A stretch of DNA of 64,000 bases from JAQBQB01 sp963846925 (lineage in GTDB: Bacteria > Gemmatimonadota > Gemmatimonadetes > Gemmatimonadales > Gemmatimonadaceae), in NCBI GenBank assembly GCA_963846925.1, contig CAWJXW010000010.1:325145-389144 (forward strand), in the 5' to 3' direction. The notes under the pieces were generated by a model. The model was not told the DNA's origin and searched no databases. It worked only from the letters and a program-made list of their open reading frames with translations. The position numbers and the translations under genes are program-made. Below, in pieces: positions 47,598 to 56,804 of the stretch. How positions within the stretch are numbered: position 1 is the first letter of the stretch; every line of letters starts with the position of its first letter.

Positions 47598-48236
47598 GTG
47601 TCACATTTCATCCGCGCGCCCCAGCGACACGGCCGCATCAGATTCGATACCAGCTTCAGTGGCGACGTGGAAAGCCACCATCTGACGCACCACGACGTCG
47701 AGCGCGTCCTGCGATGGCCGCGGTGTAGCGACGATCTCACCGGTCAAGGCGATGAACAAGCGGCAGAACGCGTCGCGGTGTGCCTCGCGAATCCGCCGAT
47801 GGATACGTCTGACCCCTCATCCATCCTCGTCATCACCCGCGAGCGACGCAACGCGCGGCACGTTCAGGACGCGTGGCGGATCTATCGCGGCGACCTCGAC
47901 CTCTCGCGCGCGCGGTCGGCGCGCGAAGCATTCCTGACATTCCTCGGCCGCTACGGACTCGATCTTCAGATCGGCAATGCGTCGCGCCGCCTCTTCACGT
48001 CCTGCCAAGTCCCAACGGGGCCGTCAGGAAACGCCGCCGCGCAGCTCCCAAACGCGGCGGCCGACGTCGACGTGCGCACGTTTCAGCTGCTCAAGCTGAT
48101 TCCCGAGACGGCGGTGATCGACGTAACCATCGCCTACGCCGTCAACGAGACGGCGGTTCGCTCGGATCTCGTGCGTCACGAGCTGCGCGTCGGCAGGCCG
48201 TCGATGCGTGAGCGGCGAATGATGCTCGAGCGATGA
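47598..48236 (+). CDS. Hypothetical protein, about 212 aa
   Basis: GTG 47598 with AGGAC upstream; residues include SHHLTHHDVERVLRWPRCSD, SILVITRERRNARHVQDAWR and LPNAAADVDVRTFQLLKLIP. Basic, cytoplasmic. No domain recognised. Followed by another unknown gene 40 nt on, then the arsenic operon. Confidence 0.6.
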   Translation: MSHFIRAPQRHGRIRFDTSFSGDVESHHLTHHDVERVLRWPRCSDDLTGQGDEQAAERVAVCLANPPMDTSDPSSILVITRERRNARHVQDAWRIYRGDLDLSRARSAREAFLTFLGRYGLDLQIGNASRRLFTSCQVPTGPSGNAAAQLPNAAADVDVRTFQLLKLIPETAVIDVTIAYAVNETAVRSDLVRHELRVGRPSMRERRMMLER

Positions 48237-48276
48237 CCGACAGTCGACGTCCACACAGAACGGTCTTCGAGGTGCG

Positions 48277-48627
48277 ATGAACGAGTCCCACGAGGCGACC
48301 CGGCTGGCCATCGAGCTTCGAATGAGGCTCGGCGAGATAACACACCCCGTCGACGAGCCGACGGCAAATGAGCTACGCGACGCGGTCGGTCGCTACGCGG
48401 CGGCCCTGCGAACACTCGGGATGAAACCCGAAACGGCGGTGGCGGCGGTCAAGTTGGTGCTGCGTGAGGCTGGGTTCGAGGCGCGGCCAGACGCGCAGCC
48501 GACGGACGTCATCACGCCCGAAGATCGGCTTCTCACCGACGTCGTCGGCTGGTTCATCGAAAGCTTCGACAGCCTCGACGCCGAACCGACACCACGGCCA
48601 CCCGACCCATCCAACAAGAGATCTTGA
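48277..48627 (+). CDS. Hypothetical protein, 116 aa
   Basis: MNESHEATRLAIELRMRLGE; helical with LRDAVGRYAAALRTLGMKPE and a C-terminal VITPEDRLLTDVVGWFIESF. GAGG lies just upstream. Its 3' end overlaps the palindrome at 48608-48633 in front of arsR. Not recognised. Confidence 0.65.
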   Translation: MNESHEATRLAIELRMRLGEITHPVDEPTANELRDAVGRYAAALRTLGMKPETAVAAVKLVLREAGFEARPDAQPTDVITPEDRLLTDVVGWFIESFDSLDAEPTPRPPDPSNKRS

Positions 48628-48633
48628 TGGATG
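48608..48633 (+). promoter_or_regulatory. 26-bp near-perfect palindrome, candidate ArsR operator
   Basis: CATCCAACAAGA (48608-48619) and TCTTGATGGATG (48622-48633) pair at 11 of 12 positions around GA. Its core fits the ArsR pattern ATCAA-N6-TTGAT with one mismatch, and it lies 27 nt before the arsR ATG, so autoregulation is likely. Confidence 0.6.
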
Positions 48634-48659
48634 GCTGGAAGGTCCGTAGCTTATAGCTC

Positions 48660-48989
48660 ATGACGACCGCCGCCCACATCGAGACGTCCCGCGCCGCGAG
48701 CCTGTTCCACGCGCTGGCTGACGAGATCCGGCTCAATGTCATCGACCTGCTGCTCGATGGCGAGCGATGCGTCTGCGAGCTGATGGACGAGTTGGGCTTG
48801 GCGCAGTCGCGCCTGTCATGGCACCTCAAGACGCTGACCGATGCCGGGATCATTCGTGGCCGCCGCGAGGGCCGGTGGAATTACTACTCGCTGAATCCCG
48901 ACGTGCTGATCGAGGCGCGCGCTTACCTCGACGCATCGAGCACGGCGCCTCGGCGTACGAGACGCCGCGCCTCGCCGTGCTGCGACTGA
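48660..48989 (+). CDS. arsR: ArsR-family metalloregulator
   Basis: 109 aa. Winged helix with metal site ERCVCELMDELGLAQSRLSW, the ELCVCDL-like motif of As(III)-sensing ArsR, then HLKTLTDAGIIRGRREGRWN and YYSLNPDV (wing). A C-terminal CCD could add a third thiolate. First gene of the arsenic operon; should be released from DNA by As(III)/Sb(III). Ends 47 nt before arsM. Confidence 0.95.
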   Translation: MTTAAHIETSRAASLFHALADEIRLNVIDLLLDGERCVCELMDELGLAQSRLSWHLKTLTDAGIIRGRREGRWNYYSLNPDVLIEARAYLDASSTAPRRTRRRASPCCD

Positions 48990-49007
48990 TTTTTTTTACT
49001 TCAAATC

Positions 49008-49023
49008 ATCAAGAAAACTCGAT
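49008..49023 (+). promoter_or_regulatory. Second candidate ArsR site before arsM
   Basis: ATCAA-GAAAAC-TCGAT (49008-49023) matches the same pattern with one mismatch and ends near the arsM ribosome site (GGAG at 49024-49027). It follows a T8 run at 48990-48997. Confidence 0.45.
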
Positions 49024-49036
49024 GGAGACAAGATCG

Positions 49037-49918
49037 ATGAGCGATGACATCAGAGGTGCGGTACGCGAGAAGTACGGAAAGGTCGCCGCCTCCGTCGCGG
49101 CAGGCGAAAAGGACGCGGCGTGCTGCGGGTCGAGCGCGTGCTGCGGCTCATCCACCGAGGCGTGGGACCCGATCACTTCCAACCTCTACGACGAAGGCGA
49201 GAAAGCCGGCGTGCCCGCCGAGGCGTTGCTCGCGTCGCTCGGCTGCGGAAACCCCACCGCCCTCGCGCAACTCGATAGCGGCGAGACGGTGCTCGACCTC
49301 GGCTCGGGCGGCGGCATCGACGTCCTGCTGTCGGCAAAGCGCGTCGGGCCGACCGGGAAGGTCTACGGGCTCGACATGACCGACGAGATGCTCGCGCTCG
49401 CCAACGAGAACAAGCGCAAGGCGGGCGTCACGAACGTCGAGTTCCTCAAGGGCGAGATCGAGAACATCCCGCTGCCGGACAATTCGGTGGATGTGATCAT
49501 CTCGAACTGCGTGATCAATCTCTCGGGCGACAAGGCGCGCGTGTTGAACGAAGCGTTCCGCGTGCTCAGGCCCGGCGGTCGCTTCGCCGTCTCGGACGTC
49601 GTCGTGCGCGGGGATCCACCGGCGGACGTGCGACGCAACATGGAGCTCTGGATCGGGTGCGTCGCGGGGGCGTTGGAAGAAATGGAATACCGCGACCTGC
49701 TCGCGGACGCCGGATTCCGCCGCGTCGACATCGAGCCGACGCGCGTCTATAAGGCCGAGGATGCGGCGGCGTTTCTCGCAGGTACGGGCCTCGATCCCGC
49801 GACGGTCGCTCCGCAGATCGAGGGCAAGTTCATGAGCGCGTTCGTGCGCGCCGTCAAGCCGAAGCGCGGTTCTCTCGCCGAAGCGGAGACGTGCTGTGGT
49901 CCCGACTGCTGCAATTGA
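49037..49918 (+). CDS. arsM: Arsenite S-adenosylmethionine methyltransferase
   Basis: 293 aa. ATG 49037 preceded by GGAG. The start region has the Cys motifs CCGSSACCGSS, then the SAM site VLDLGSGGGIDVLLSAKRVG, FLKGEIENIPLPDNSVDVII, NCVINLSGDKARVLNEAF with the catalytic Cys, IGCVAGALEEMEY and the C-terminal CCGPDCCN. All four As-binding Cys regions expected for ArsM are present. Converts As(III) to methylated, partly volatile species. Confidence 0.96.
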   Translation: MSDDIRGAVREKYGKVAASVAAGEKDAACCGSSACCGSSTEAWDPITSNLYDEGEKAGVPAEALLASLGCGNPTALAQLDSGETVLDLGSGGGIDVLLSAKRVGPTGKVYGLDMTDEMLALANENKRKAGVTNVEFLKGEIENIPLPDNSVDVIISNCVINLSGDKARVLNEAFRVLRPGGRFAVSDVVVRGDPPADVRRNMELWIGCVAGALEEMEYRDLLADAGFRRVDIEPTRVYKAEDAAAFLAGTGLDPATVAPQIEGKFMSAFVRAVKPKRGSLAEAETCCGPDCCN

Positions 49919-49932
49919 CCCGAGTGTGGCCC

Positions 49933-50469
49933 ATGACAACCGACGAAAGCGCCCGTAACAAGTCCCTGAACGTGCTGTTCCTATGCACGCACAATTCCGC
50001 GCGCAGCCAAATGGCCGAGGCGATTCTCGCGCGAAAGGCGGAGCGACTCGCGCCGGGCCGGTACCGCGTCGCGAGCGCCGGATCCACTCCGGGCACAACC
50101 GTGCATCCAGCGGCAGTGCGAACGCTCGAGGCATTCGGAATCAACTGGCTGGGCCGAAGACCGAAGTCCATAGACGATGTCAACCACGAGCTGTGGGACC
50201 TGATCATCACGGTGTGCGACCGGGCGAAGGAGACGTGCCCCACCATGCCGGGGCAACCCGCATTCGCACACTGGGGTATGGACGATCCTTCAGATTTTGT
50301 GGGTCCCGAGCAAGACCGAGCGTTCAATGACACATTCAACTATCTCGCTCGTCGGATTGATCTCCTGCTGTCGATTCCGTTCGAGACGCTCGAGAAGCGC
50401 GCGCTGGAGGCGCGCGTTCAAGACATCGCCGATCAAGTGCCGGTGCCGCGTCGCGTGACCACGCCGTAG
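49933..50469 (+). CDS. arsC: Arsenate reductase, low-molecular-weight phosphatase type
   Basis: 178 aa. NVLFLCTHNSARSQMAEAIL contains the CX5R phosphate loop, then RPKSIDDVNHELWDLIITVC and FAHWGMDDPS, the W-D catalytic loop of thioredoxin-coupled ArsC. Reduces As(V) to As(III) for ArsM and efflux. Starts 14 nt after the arsM stop and is followed 2 nt later by the phosphoesterase. Confidence 0.94.
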   Translation: MTTDESARNKSLNVLFLCTHNSARSQMAEAILARKAERLAPGRYRVASAGSTPGTTVHPAAVRTLEAFGINWLGRRPKSIDDVNHELWDLIITVCDRAKETCPTMPGQPAFAHWGMDDPSDFVGPEQDRAFNDTFNYLARRIDLLLSIPFETLEKRALEARVQDIADQVPVPRRVTTP

Positions 50470-50471
50470 CG

Positions 50472-51251
50472 ATGCGATTCGCTCTGATTTCCGACATTCA
50501 CGCGAACCTTCCGGCCCTCGACGCCGTCCTGTCGCACATCCAACAGGACGCCTTCGACGCCACCTATCACCTCGGCGATCTGGTGGGTTACGCCCCGTGG
50601 CCGAACGAGGTCGTCGAGCGTATCCGCGCCGCGGGCATCGTCGGCGTCGCGGGCAACTACGACTCGACCGTCGCCACCGACTACAAGCACTGCGGCTGCC
50701 GGTACGAGGACCCGCATCAGGAAGAGCTGTCGCACCTGTCGTACGACTGGACGCGACGTCACGTGTCGGCCTCGACGAAGGCATGGCTCGGCATGCTCCC
50801 GTTTCGGATCGACGTGCGCCCGCTCGGCGGGCATGTCTCGGGCCCTACGCTCACACTCCTCCACGGCAACCAGACCCTCAACACCGTGTACGTCACCGAG
50901 GATCGCTCGGACGAGTTCTTGTCGAAGATGGGCGTCGGCGTGGGTGCCCGATCGGGCGACATCGTCGCGTTCGGCCACACGCACATACCGTGGCATCGGA
51001 TCGTCGGCGACATCCATTTCGTGAACACGGGTAGTGTCGGCCGGCCAAAGGACGGCGACCCGCGAGCGAGCTTCGTCGCGCTCGAAGTCGGACACGCGGG
51101 CGTCGGGGTCGAGATCGTCCGCGTCGAATACCACGTCGAGCGCGCGGCGCAGGGGATTCTCGAAAGCACCCTGCCCCACGAGTTCGCGGACCATCTCCGC
51201 GCAGGCGGCGTGCCGGTCGCGGCATCCGATGGACGCGGAATCGGACGGTAG
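50472..51251 (+). CDS. Metallophosphoesterase of the arsenic operon
   Basis: 259 aa. LISDIHANLPALDAVL, HLGDLVGYAPWP, GVAGNYDSTVA, LLHGNQTLNTVY and IVAFGHTHIPWHRIVGDIHF show the full dinuclear metal site of the YfcE/MPP type. Members with this architecture recur in ars clusters of soil bacteria; role unknown, perhaps hydrolysis of an arsenate- or phosphate-containing ester. The cluster also continues into the aquaporin gene, whose start overlaps its end by 23 nt. Confidence 0.92.
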   Translation: MRFALISDIHANLPALDAVLSHIQQDAFDATYHLGDLVGYAPWPNEVVERIRAAGIVGVAGNYDSTVATDYKHCGCRYEDPHQEELSHLSYDWTRRHVSASTKAWLGMLPFRIDVRPLGGHVSGPTLTLLHGNQTLNTVYVTEDRSDEFLSKMGVGVGARSGDIVAFGHTHIPWHRIVGDIHFVNTGSVGRPKDGDPRASFVALEVGHAGVGVEIVRVEYHVERAAQGILESTLPHEFADHLRAGGVPVAASDGRGIGR

Positions 51252-51957
51252 TCTGACCGCGAACCAGTCAAGCCCGCTCCGACGGTACGTCGCCGAGTTG
51301 ATCGGCACGTTCGCGCTCGTCGCCATTGGGCCGGGTGCAGTGATGGTCGCCGCATCGACGCACGCCTTCGGTCAGGTGGGCATCGCGCTCGCGTTCGGCC
51401 TCGTGATCACTCTGTGCGTCGCCGCAACGGGGCACATGTCGGGGGCTCACATCAATCCAGCCGTTACGATCGGGTTCTGGTCGATCGGGCGCTTTCCGAT
51501 TCGCGATGTCGTCCCGTATGTCGCGGCGCAGTGCGGGGGCGCGATAGCGGCGTCGGGTTTTCTACGATGGGTGCTCGGCCCGATCGCGAATCTCGGCGCG
51601 ACCATCCCCACACTGGCGCTGCCGCAGGCGTTCGCCGTGGAGCTGGGCTACTCCGCGTTGCTGGCGTTCGTGATCATGGGCGTCGCGACTGACGACCGGT
51701 CGCCGCCGGCAGTCGCGCCGTTCGCGATCGGCGCCACCGTCGGCGCGGGCGCGCTCGTGACCGGCCCGTTGACCGGCGGGAGCTTCAATCCCGCGCGATC
51801 TCTCGGACCGGCAGTCGTCTCCGGCGTGTGGTCGGCGCAATGGTTGTACTGGATCGCGCCAATCGCCGGAATGTTGCTGGCCATGCGGTTGTACGTGTGG
51901 CTTCAGCCCGCGGTTGCCGCAGGCGGGTCGACGCTGGGCTCGGAGGGGACGATTTAG
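51229..51957 (+). CDS. Aquaporin (MIP), candidate arsenite channel
   Basis: 242 aa, six helices. NPA boxes AHINPAVTIGFW and GSFNPARSLGP are both canonical; ar/R residues are not assigned here. In Sinorhizobium and others, an aquaglyceroporin (AqpS) replaces ArsB/Acr3 as the As(III) exit route. Here no arsB/acr3 is visible and this gene closes the operon, so an As(III) channel is the best reading. A last gene by position; transcription may stop after 51957. Confidence 0.9.
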   Translation: MDAESDGSLTANQSSPLRRYVAELIGTFALVAIGPGAVMVAASTHAFGQVGIALAFGLVITLCVAATGHMSGAHINPAVTIGFWSIGRFPIRDVVPYVAAQCGGAIAASGFLRWVLGPIANLGATIPTLALPQAFAVELGYSALLAFVIMGVATDDRSPPAVAPFAIGATVGAGALVTGPLTGGSFNPARSLGPAVVSGVWSAQWLYWIAPIAGMLLAMRLYVWLQPAVAAGGSTLGSEGTI

Positions 51958-51976
51958 GACTCCATCGCCGTGTCCC

Positions 51977-52489
51977 TCACTGCTCAGGGGGGTGCTTCAT
52001 CGCTCCCATTCCTTCCGCATGATGCTCGCTGCGCTGATACGCCATGAAGTCATGGATGGCTCGCAGCGCATCGGGATCCGTCGTTCGAATCAGCAATTCC
52101 GCGCCTCGGGGCACGTCGCGCGGCTCGTACGTAATGACGGAGCGCTTTTCCCGCATCACGCGCGTCCCCGGTACCTCGCTCATGTGCACGAACTCCGGCG
52201 TGGAGAAGTCGCCGGTGCTGAACGCCTTGGCGATGTCCCTGATGTGGGCGCGGATCTGCGCAACTCCGGCGACATCGTCGGTGTCGCGAACGAGCTCGAT
52301 TCGCCCGCCGTTCGGAAGAGCATCGAACTTGTGCGTCGACGTGTACTGATCGACGCCCATCGCCTTCTTTCCTCGCTCCTGCATCGCGGCGAAGGCCGAG
52401 TCGGTCGTGCGTGGTTTGCTCCCGCTCGACTGGGCGTTGAGGGCACAGGGGATCATTGCGAGTGCGATGATCGATGATAGGCGCTTCAT
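51977..52489 (-). CDS. Small secreted protein of unknown function
   Basis: 170 aa. ATG 52489 with GGGAG six bases upstream. Signal peptide MKRLSSIIALAMIPCALNAQ, then ALPNGGRIELVRDTDDVAGV, FSTPEFVHMSEVPGTRVMRE and RAIHDFMAYQRSEHHAEG. A conserved 'Q..T.HKFDALP.GG' type protein in this phylum; no known domain. A His-rich end may bind metal. Converges with the aquaporin gene. Confidence 0.78.
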   Translation of the reverse strand: MKRLSSIIALAMIPCALNAQSSGSKPRTTDSAFAAMQERGKKAMGVDQYTSTHKFDALPNGGRIELVRDTDDVAGVAQIRAHIRDIAKAFSTGDFSTPEFVHMSEVPGTRVMREKRSVITYEPRDVPRGAELLIRTTDPDALRAIHDFMAYQRSEHHAEGMGAMKHPPEQ

Positions 52490-52632
52490 ACGGGTCTCCC
52501 GCTCGGTGCGCATGTAGACTGGCTGTGAGTGGCGTCGATACGCCACGCGTTGATATTGAGGGGTCCTTGACCGCCGGTCTGGTACCGAGGTTCCATCTCC
52601 GGGCGGCTAACAAGCGCTCACAGTTACGGCGA

Positions 52633-53289
52633 ATGATCTCTCCTCGCGACCTGGGACCGAATTTCGAGGGCCTGCCCGCGGTCGTCCTCGAGCGGATCGC
52701 CTCGCTCGCAGTGCCGTCTCGGTATCGGCCGCGGCAGGTGCTGTTTCGCGCCGGTGACGCGCCCGACGGGCTCTACGTCGTCATCTCGGGACGGGTTCGG
52801 GTCTCCCGCGAGACCGCCAATCATGTCGAGCTCCTTCACACCGAGACGGCTGGCGGCGTGCTCGGAGAGATTCCTGTTTTCGGCGGCGTACCCTTCCCCG
52901 CAACTGCCGTGGCGACCGAGGCGACCCGCTGCGTGAAGCTGCCCCGCGACGCGGTCGAGCGCCTGCTCCGCGACCACACCGAGTTCGCACGCTTTGCCAT
53001 ACGGCGGCTCGCGTCGCGCGCCCAGACGCTCATTCGCCGAATAGACGAATTGACCACGGGGACGATCGTGACGCGGCTCGCGGACCATCTGTCGCAACGG
53101 GTCGCCGCTGACGGCGCGGTGACGCTCGGGATGTCTCAAGCGGCGCTGGCCGAGGAACTCGGTACGGCGCGCGAGGTCGTCGTACGTGCGCTCGCCGCTC
53201 TTGTCGCGGCGAACGCAATTCGTCGGGCCGGCCGGTCGCGCTTCGTCGTCGTCGATCGTTCGTTGCTCCGCTCGATCGCCGGCGGATGA
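52633..53289 (+). CDS. Crp/Fnr-family transcriptional regulator
   Basis: 218 aa. cNMP-binding domain (VLFRAGDAPDGLYVVISGRV, GGVLGEIPVFGG, AVATEATRCVKLPRDAVERL) and C-terminal HTH (MSQAALAEELGTAREVVVRA). No Fe-S cysteines at the Fnr positions, so it is CRP- or NO/CO-sensor-like. Precedes the PadR-ADOP pair by 99 nt on the same strand; no operon is implied. Confidence 0.9.
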   Translation: MISPRDLGPNFEGLPAVVLERIASLAVPSRYRPRQVLFRAGDAPDGLYVVISGRVRVSRETANHVELLHTETAGGVLGEIPVFGGVPFPATAVATEATRCVKLPRDAVERLLRDHTEFARFAIRRLASRAQTLIRRIDELTTGTIVTRLADHLSQRVAADGAVTLGMSQAALAEELGTAREVVVRALAALVAANAIRRAGRSRFVVVDRSLLRSIAGG

Positions 53290-53387
53290 TGCGACACTGA
53301 CCACCGATCCGGGCCGTGCCACCCCGCTCCTGTTGACCGTCTGAAGTACGGCGCGTATGGTTCTCCAGTCCATCTGAAGGAGAGCCG

Positions 53388-53741
53388 GTGAACGACGATC
53401 GCGGCGGAGAGCTCGTCCAGGGCACGCTCGAGATGCTGGTGCTCAAGACGCTCGCCCTCGAGGCGATGCACGGCTGGGGCATCGCGCATCGCATCGAGGC
53501 GATGTCGGGACAGGTGTTCCTGGTCACCCAAGGCTCGCTCTACCCCGCCCTCGTCCGCATGAAACGCCGCGGCTGGATCTCGTCGTCGTGGCAGACGACG
53601 GCGAACAATCGGCGCGCGCGGTACTACGCGCTCACACCGGCCGGGGAACGCCAGCTCGCCGCGGAACGCGCCTCGTGGCAGCGCGCGGCGTCGGCGGTGA
53701 ACGCGGTACTCGGCGCCCGCGTCGTGCCGGCGGGCGCATGA
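53388..53741 (+). CDS. PadR-family transcriptional regulator
   Basis: 117 aa. GTG 53388 preceded by GGAG. LVQGTLEMLVLKTLALEAMH, GWGIAHRIEAMSGQVFLVTQ, GSLYPALVRMKRRGWI and NNRRARYYALTPAGERQ are the PadR winged helix. Stop overlaps the permease ATG as ATGA, so the two are coupled. Very close in sequence to the PadR at 8236. Confidence 0.93.
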   Translation: MNDDRGGELVQGTLEMLVLKTLALEAMHGWGIAHRIEAMSGQVFLVTQGSLYPALVRMKRRGWISSSWQTTANNRRARYYALTPAGERQLAAERASWQRAASAVNAVLGARVVPAGA

Positions 53742-56380
53742 GCCTCTTGTCCGACGCCATCGAACGGATTCGATCGCTCGTCACGCGGCGACGCGAAGAG
53801 CGCGAGCTCGACGAGGAGCTTCGTTTCCACATAGAAATGGAAGCGGAGCATCTGCGGCGGACCGGCGCCGACCCACGCGACCTTCGACGCCGAAGCGTCC
53901 TCGCGCTCGGCGGTCTCGATCGTACCAAGGAGGAGGTCCGCGACGCGAGCGGCGTCCGCTGGCTGCGCGACGCGTGGGACGACGCCCTCTTCGCGCTCCG
54001 CGTCCTGCGTCAACGACCCACCTTCACGATCGTCGCGGTGCTCACGCTCGCCGTCGGGATCGGCGGAACCACGGCGGTGTTCAGCGCGGTCGACGCCGTT
54101 CTCATCAAGGCGCTGCCGTATGACCATCCGGGGCAGCTCGTCCGGCTCTATTACGTCGACACGCGGCGCAAGATCGACCAGAGCTTCGTCACGCCGGTTC
54201 ACTATCTCGCATATCACGACCGCGCGAAGTCGTTCTCGGCCCTCGCGGCGCTCAACACCTACGGCGAAGGCGGCGGCGACATCACGACCGACGATGGGGC
54301 GCGCCGGATTCACGTGCTCACGGTCAGCCACGACTACTTCGACGTTCTTCGCGCGCCGGTCGAAGCCGGCCGGCCGTTCGAAGCGCACGACGAGACAGGC
54401 GGACGCGCCATCATACTGAGCCATTCTCTATGGATGGAGCGGTTTCACGGCGAGGCGTCTGCTGTCGGACGCCCGCTGACGATGAACGGAGAGCCGTACA
54501 CGATCGCGGGCGTGATGCCGGCCGAATTCGCCGATCCTATTGTCGGCGCCGTCGACGCGTGGATTCCGATGGACATGGCAGCCGGCCCGAGACGCGAGCA
54601 ACGCGCGCAATCACTACGTCACGGTCATCGGCCGGCTGCGGCCCGGCGTGACGATCGCCGGCGCGCAGTCCGAGCTCGACGCACTCGGCGCGCAACTGTC
54701 GAACGAGTATCCCGGCACGAAGTACTTCGGCGCGAGCCTCTCTCCGCTCAAGGAAGACGTCGTCGGCGAGTCGAGCCGAGCGTTGGAGTTGATGTTCGGG
54801 GCGGCGGTGGCGGTGCTCCTGCTCGTGTGCGTGAACGTGGCCAACCTGCTGCTCGTGCGCGGGTCGGAGCGCGAGCGCGAGTTCGCGCTGCGCGGCGCGC
54901 TGGGCGCGGGCGGGTCGCGCCTCGTCCGTCAACTGCTCATGGAGAGTCTGGTGCTCGCGATGGCGGGGGACCTCGCGGGTCTCGCCGTGGCGCGCGTGGC
55001 GATGCGCGGCATCGTCGCGCTGAGCGGCGGAGCGATTCCGCGGCTCGCCGGACTGTCGCTCGATCCGCGCATTCTCGCATTCTCGATCGCGATCTCGTCG
55101 GTCTGCGCCGTGTTGTGCGGACTCGCGCCGGCGCTGCGCGCTCGCCGGCTCGGATCCGAACGACACGCTGCGCGGCGAGACTCGATCGTCGACCGGCGGC
55201 CGGTCGCACGCCCGGCTGCGGTCGTTGCTCGTCGTGTCGCAGGTCGCGCTCGCGTTCGTTCTCGTGACCGCGGCCGGACTGCTTCTGGCGAGCGTTCGCC
55301 GGTTGCGCGAGCTCGACCTCGGCGTACGCGCGGACAACGTGCTCACGTTCGAGCTGCACCTCCCGGACGCGCGATACGACTCGATCGCGCGCGCTCGAGT
55401 CTACGAGGAAGTGGCGCGTCGCCTGGAAGCGATTCCCGGTGTCGTCGCGGCGGGCGGCGTGTCCAAGCTCCCCGCCACGGGTCCGTACAATGAGTGGGGC
55501 GTGGAGGTGCTCAGCGGACCGCTCGCCGGCACGGCGCGGTCGAACGTCTCGGCGCAGCAGCGAGTGATCTCGGGGGATTACCTCAAGGCCGTCGGCATTC
55601 GCGTGCTACGAGGGACGCGCGTTCGACGCGCGCGATCTGCTGCCCGCGCCGCGTCGCGTGCTCGTGAGCAAATCGCTGGCGGCGAAAATTTTTCCGGGCG
55701 TCGATCCGATCGGCCAGACGATCGCCCCGGACAACGGGCGTCCATGTGAGATCATCGGCGTCGTGAGCGACGTGTCGCTCGACGCGGAAGGGCACATCGA
55801 CGACTACGTGTATCACGCCCACGTGCAGTTCGCCGGCGATCGGAATTGGGCATTGGCGCAGGTGGTGGCGACGACGAAGGCTCCCGAGTCGATGGAGCCC
55901 GACGTGCGCCGCGTGCTCGCAGCGGTCGATCCGCAGCTCGTGATGCACCACCCCGCGCCGCTCGACGAGGCGATCGGCCGCGGTGAAGCGCAGCGCGTGT
56001 TCACGCTGCGCCTGCTGGCGAGCTTCGCCGTCTTGTCGCTGGGCCTGGCCGCGCTCGGACTGTTCGGCGTGTTGTCGTACGGCGTGAAGCTGCGGACGCG
56101 CGAGATCGGCATTCGCGTCGCGCTGGGCGCCCAGAGCGGCGCGATCCGGCGCATGGTGCTGCGTCAGGGGATGTCGATGACGGCCGTGGGGATGGCGATC
56201 GGACTGGCCGGAGCGCTCGCCGCCTCGCGCGTGATGGCGTCGATGCTGTTCCACGTTCCTCCCGCCGACCCGACGATTCTCGCCGGCTCGGCGGTGTGCC
56301 TGGCGCTGGTGGCGGCGCTCGCGGCGTACTTGCCTGCCCGCCGCGCGACCAGCATCGATCCGCGGACGGCGCTGCAATAG
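53738..56380 (+). CDS. ADOP-family ABC transporter permease, three frameshifts
   Basis: About 880 aa when joined. N-terminal DEELRFHIEMEAEHLRR, TM FTIVAVLTLAVGIGGTTAVF, periplasmic domain, FtsX part EREREFALRGALGAGGSRLV, then a second unit (VVSQVALAFVLVTAAGLLLA) and a last FtsX domain REIGIRVALGAQSGAIRRMV, ending SIDPRTALQ. Shifts near 54590, 55150 and 55610. Co-translated with the PadR gene; third ADOP permease in the window. Confidence 0.9.
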
Positions 56381-56393
56381 CGGTGGAGCAGGT

Positions 56394-56759
56394 CTAGACG
56401 TCGAGCTGTCGCGCCGGCCGGTGCTCCGCCGGCTCGTCAGGACGACTCCATTGGGCGGAGTCCAGGAGAAGCAGCAGGTCGGCCGGCGTCACAGTCGGGC
56501 CCTTTTCAGCGATCAGCCCGTGCGCGGTTGGATCGTACTCGCCGTACGTGAGCCAGATCGGATCGACGCCGTATTCGCGCACGACAGCTGTGATCACCGA
56601 CAGGCTCGGATACGGGTTTACGGGATCGACGGACCGCGCGAGGGCGTCGGAATCCACGCGGAGCCGCCGCGCCGTCGCCTTCAAATCGCCCGCGTCGCTG
56701 CCTGCGAGGAGTCCGCGGATCCGACCGGCGATCGCATTCAAGTCGAGTTTGGGCGACAT
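56394..56759 (-). CDS. Small HTH-like protein (about 121 aa)
   Basis: MSPKLDLNAIAGRIRGLLAG, then a region like lambda-repressor helices (RRLRVDSDALARSVDP ... VVREYGVDPIWLTYGEYD) and an acidic/hydrophobic end. Likely DNA-binding, but recognition residues are not diagnostic. The ATG 56759 was chosen over a TTG 30 nt upstream. Confidence 0.62.
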   Translation of the reverse strand: MSPKLDLNAIAGRIRGLLAGSDAGDLKATARRLRVDSDALARSVDPVNPYPSLSVITAVVREYGVDPIWLTYGEYDPTAHGLIAEKGPTVTPADLLLLLDSAQWSRPDEPAEHRPARQLDV

Positions 56760-56804
56760 GGGCCGGGTCGCTGCACGACCTGTGCCCAAAGGGACCTTCG
56801 GCCC

